From the NCBI GenBank assembly GCA_003161515.1, contig PMOH01000469.1, positions 3,237 to 10,023 on the forward strand: a stretch of DNA of 6,787 nt, in the 5' to 3' direction. Below the pieces are notes generated by a model. It saw only the letters and a program-made list of their open reading frames with translations. It was not told the DNA's origin and ran no database searches. Both the position numbers and the translations under genes were made by a program. The stretch is from Deltaproteobacteria bacterium. Its GTDB lineage: Bacteria; Desulfobacterota; Binatia; Binatales; Binataceae. Each line of letters starts with the position of its first letter. Position 1 is the stretch's first letter. This document shows, one piece after another, positions 4,749 to 6,787 of the stretch.

Positions 4749-5897
4749 TCAGTAGCTCGCGAACTGTGGCGCTGGCGGCCGCGCAACTTTGCCGTGCGAA
4801 ATCAGGTAGTCGGCCTTCACCGACACCGGATTGCGATCCCACAGATTGTAGATCTTGTCCGCCAATCCATCGGGTCGGACATTGAGCTGGCCGTCGCCCA
4901 GTCCGTCGAACTGATCAAACGGATCGGCGCGATTCATCTGGATTGTCAGTGGCGGCAGACCGGTCGGCGCGTACGGCCACGGCCACGCCGTCGAGAGCAT
5001 CCCGTAAAAACTGATGTTCGCGATCTGGTTGTAGAGCATCTGATGCGTATGGCCGTGAATCACCGTCACGTGCTTGTAGGGTTTCAGAATCGCCTGCACC
5101 TGCTCCGCATCTTCGGTCCAGAAATTCCAGTTGCGGTAGTACTTGTAGAGCGGCGAGTGCGAGAAGACGAGGAGCGGCGTGGTGTGCGGCACCTTGGCGA
5201 GGTCGTCGGAGAGCCACTTGCGCTCTTCGTCACCGACTTCGAATCGCGACTGGATTCCGTTATCCAGGCCGGCGACGATTCCCATCCGCTCGGCCGGCGT
5301 CAATTTGCGCGCCGTCCAGAAATCCTTCTCGTGCACGCTCATCAGAACCACGACGTGCACGCCCTTCCAGTCGAACGAGTAGTTTGGCGGTCCGAACATG
5401 TCCTTCCACGAGTCGCCCAGGTCGTAGAACCAGTCGTGCTCGCCGACCATCATCTTAACCGGTGCTTTCAACTCGGCGAGAATTTGTCTCCCGAGTTCGA
5501 GCTCCTCATGACGCCCCGTCTGCGCGAGGTCGCCGCCGAACAGCACGAAGTCGGGCTGCGGGTCGAGTGCGTTGACGTCCTCGACCGCTTTGACCGCTCC
5601 GCGCACGAAGCGCTGATTGAGCGTGCGCGGATAAAGATGAGTGTCCGAAATATACGCGAAGGTGAACGGCGGCTTGCCCGCCATCCCGGTCGCTTCCGCG
5701 GTCTTGTCGGGCGCGGCGTTGGCGACCTCCACCAGCTGAAACGAATGCGGCGTGATCAGGCCCTTGGACATTACGGCGCCGGCCGATGCGGCGAGCACTT
5801 TCAGAAACGTGCGCCGGTCGAGGCCGCGCAGTCCGCGCAGGACCGCGTCACGCTCTTCCATATATTTTGTTTCGACGCTTTTATGCCGAGCAGCCAT
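4749..5897 (-). CDS. Tat-exported calcineurin-like metallophosphoesterase
   Basis: A 382-residue dimetal phosphoesterase. Residues 27-45 hold a twin-arginine signal (DRRTFLKVLAASAGAVM) after a 26-residue charged leader, so the protein should be exported folded. Metal motifs in order: SDTHL (D85, H87), GGDLAQTG (D123), GEHD at 152-155, FSHSP (H247) and HGHTHQ (H283, H285). Together they give the standard calcineurin-like core. The third motif is GEHD rather than the usual GNHD, replacing the metal-bridging Asn by Glu. The closest known style is the CpdA/purple-phosphatase-like group, but the substrate is unknown. About 90 residues after the last motif are rich in Trp/Pro and may cap the active site. 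The ATG at 5897 is chosen because AGAGG lies four bases ahead; the in-frame ATG at 5861 has no such site. It lies 29 bp after the peroxidase gene and 24 bp before the cytochrome gene. Confidence 0.9.
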   Translation of the reverse strand: MAARHKSVETKYMEERDAVLRGLRGLDRRTFLKVLAASAGAVMSKGLITPHSFQLVEVANAAPDKTAEATGMAGKPPFTFAYISDTHLYPRTLNQRFVRGAVKAVEDVNALDPQPDFVLFGGDLAQTGRHEELELGRQILAELKAPVKMMVGEHDWFYDLGDSWKDMFGPPNYSFDWKGVHVVVLMSVHEKDFWTARKLTPAERMGIVAGLDNGIQSRFEVGDEERKWLSDDLAKVPHTTPLLVFSHSPLYKYYRNWNFWTEDAEQVQAILKPYKHVTVIHGHTHQMLYNQIANISFYGMLSTAWPWPYAPTGLPPLTIQMNRADPFDQFDGLGDGQLNVRPDGLADKIYNLWDRNPVSVKADYLISHGKVARPPAPQFASY

Positions 5898-5901
5898 CGC
5901 G

Positions 5902-5906
5902 CCTCT
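5902..5906 (-). promoter_or_regulatory. Ribosome binding site deciding the phosphoesterase start
   Basis: AGAGG on the minus strand ends four bases before the ATG at 5897. The next in-frame ATG (5861) is preceded only by AT-rich sequence without a purine box, so this site fixes the longer N-terminus ahead of the twin-arginine motif. Confidence 0.6.
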
Positions 5907-5926
5907 GTCTTTTTTCTTTCATCAGG

Positions 5927-6787
5927 TTAATCGCCGCCGACCAGCGCCGGATTCTCCAGGGTTTGCTGCGGTCCGATATCACCGAACGGACCCGCCAATC
6001 CCGGCCCGCGTCCTTTGTCGCCGTTGGCTGCGCCCTCGTCGCGCTGCGGCCGGTCGGTGCGCGAGCGTTTGAACTGCAGGTCGTACTCCTGCTTGGCGGC
6101 ATCGGCGTACTCGGGGCTCGTGAGGCTCGCGAGAAATGCGACCAGGTCGTCTTCCTCAGCTTCGGTGAGTCCCAGCGGCGTGATACCGCCGTCGAGATAA
6201 GGATTCTGCACGCCGCCCTTGTTGTAATGATCGATCGTATCCCACAGCGTCGCCTGCGAGCCGTCGTGGAAGTACGGCTGCGTCACCAGCAGGTTGCGCA
6301 GGGTCATGGTGCGGAACGATCCGATATCATGCGGCTGCTTGGTCACCAGGAATCGGCCGAGCCCGCTCATGTCGGTGCCGATCGCGAGCTTGTCGATCGC
6401 TATCGAGTCGCCGCCGGTCGTGTTGAGCAGGTCGAGCGCCTTGCGCGCGAGCGGCACGAAGTCCGATTTGTGCGCCGACACCCCGATGTTATGGAACTTC
6501 TGATCGGTGAACAGCGGCTGCGTGGGATTCCATCCGTGACACGACATGCAGCGGCCCTTGCCGTTGAAAATCGACCATCCGCGCTTGGCCGAATCGCTGA
6601 TCGCGTTTTGATCACCGTTGACGAATTTGTCGAACGGCGAGTCGAACGCGAGCTGCGTGCGCTCGTAAGCAGCGATCGCGTTCTCGATATCGGCAAAATT
6701 GACGTCGTGGCCGAACACTTCCTGGAATTTTTTCTGATACTCGGGAATCGCCTTGATCGCGGCCACTGCGTCGTCGGTCGATTTCAT
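5927..6787 (-). CDS. Di-heme cytochrome-c peroxidase / MauG-like protein, C-terminal part, 5' end beyond window
   Basis: The visible 286 residues are the second half of the bacterial di-heme peroxidase/MauG family, periplasmic enzymes that reduce peroxide or oxidise protein side chains using two c-hemes. The ATG at the window edge is almost certainly internal: MKSTDDAVAAIKAIPEYQKKF is the usual linker between the two heme domains, and the first CxxCH plus signal peptide are missing. Visible: AIAAYERTQL, the second heme site CMSCH at 80-84, GLGRFLVTKQPHDIGSFRTM at 142-161, then TLRNLLVTQPYFHDGSQATL and DTIDHYNKGG. This order is diagnostic. After the last helix (DDLVAFLASL) comes a tail of about 55 residues, acidic and Gly/Pro-rich, with SRTDRPQRD. 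Whether it is a peroxidase or a MauG-type oxidase depends on the heme ligands in the missing half. It is the first visible gene of the operon, with the phosphoesterase 29 bp downstream. Confidence 0.9.
   Translation of the reverse strand: MKSTDDAVAAIKAIPEYQKKFQEVFGHDVNFADIENAIAAYERTQLAFDSPFDKFVNGDQNAISDSAKRGWSIFNGKGRCMSCHGWNPTQPLFTDQKFHNIGVSAHKSDFVPLARKALDLLNTTGGDSIAIDKLAIGTDMSGLGRFLVTKQPHDIGSFRTMTLRNLLVTQPYFHDGSQATLWDTIDHYNKGGVQNPYLDGGITPLGLTEAEEDDLVAFLASLTSPEYADAAKQEYDLQFKRSRTDRPQRDEGAANGDKGRGPGLAGPFGDIGPQQTLENPALVGGD

Noticed and set aside
4449..5930. A 493-codon open frame on the plus strand opposite the phosphoesterase and cytochrome genes
   Set aside because: Its composition is Arg/His/Val-rich without a domain pattern, and it runs antisense to two genes with clear motifs. 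Long antisense frames are expected in GC-rich coding DNA.

Overview
The window looks like chromosomal DNA from a GC-rich, diderm (Gram-negative-type) bacterium. The evidence is an RND-type efflux adaptor with a lipoprotein signal, exported c-type cytochromes, a twin-arginine signal, and GC-biased third codon positions that create many long antisense open frames. I cannot place the phylum from the sequence; a soil-type or metagenomic lineage is only a guess. No rRNA, tRNA, insertion sequence or CRISPR array is visible.

Left part (1-2071, all minus strand): a DHH/DHHA1 phosphoesterase gene is followed, in reading direction, by a TetR-family repressor gene. The repressor overlaps the start of an RND efflux membrane-fusion lipoprotein gene by 4 bp (ATGA), and that gene runs off the left edge. 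A near-palindrome with flanking GTCAGTC repeats lies just upstream of tetR and is the likely operator. This is a standard self-regulated efflux operon; the pump subunit lies outside the window.

Middle part (2072-3232, plus strand): divergent from the DHH gene is a small CDP-alcohol phosphatidyltransferase with a complete catalytic signature. After a 114-bp spacer comes an unrecognised 149-residue protein with one membrane anchor. At 3267-3870 (minus strand) is a compact type II toxin-antitoxin module: a Phd/YefM-like antitoxin overlapping a RelE/ParE-like toxin by 17 bp. It is preceded by an 18-bp perfect palindrome that covers the probable ribosome binding site.

Right part (3942-6787, minus strand): a closely spaced operon encodes, in reading order, a di-heme cytochrome-c-peroxidase/MauG-like protein (5' end beyond the window), a Tat-exported calcineurin-like metallophosphoesterase, and an exported mono-heme cytochrome c with a Pro/Ser/Ala linker and an unrecognised N-terminal domain. 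Gaps are 24 and 29 bp. All three products should act in the periplasm, so a joint redox/hydrolase function is plausible but not established. This operon, together with the GEHD variant of the phosphoesterase's metal-binding motif, is the least explained part of the window.
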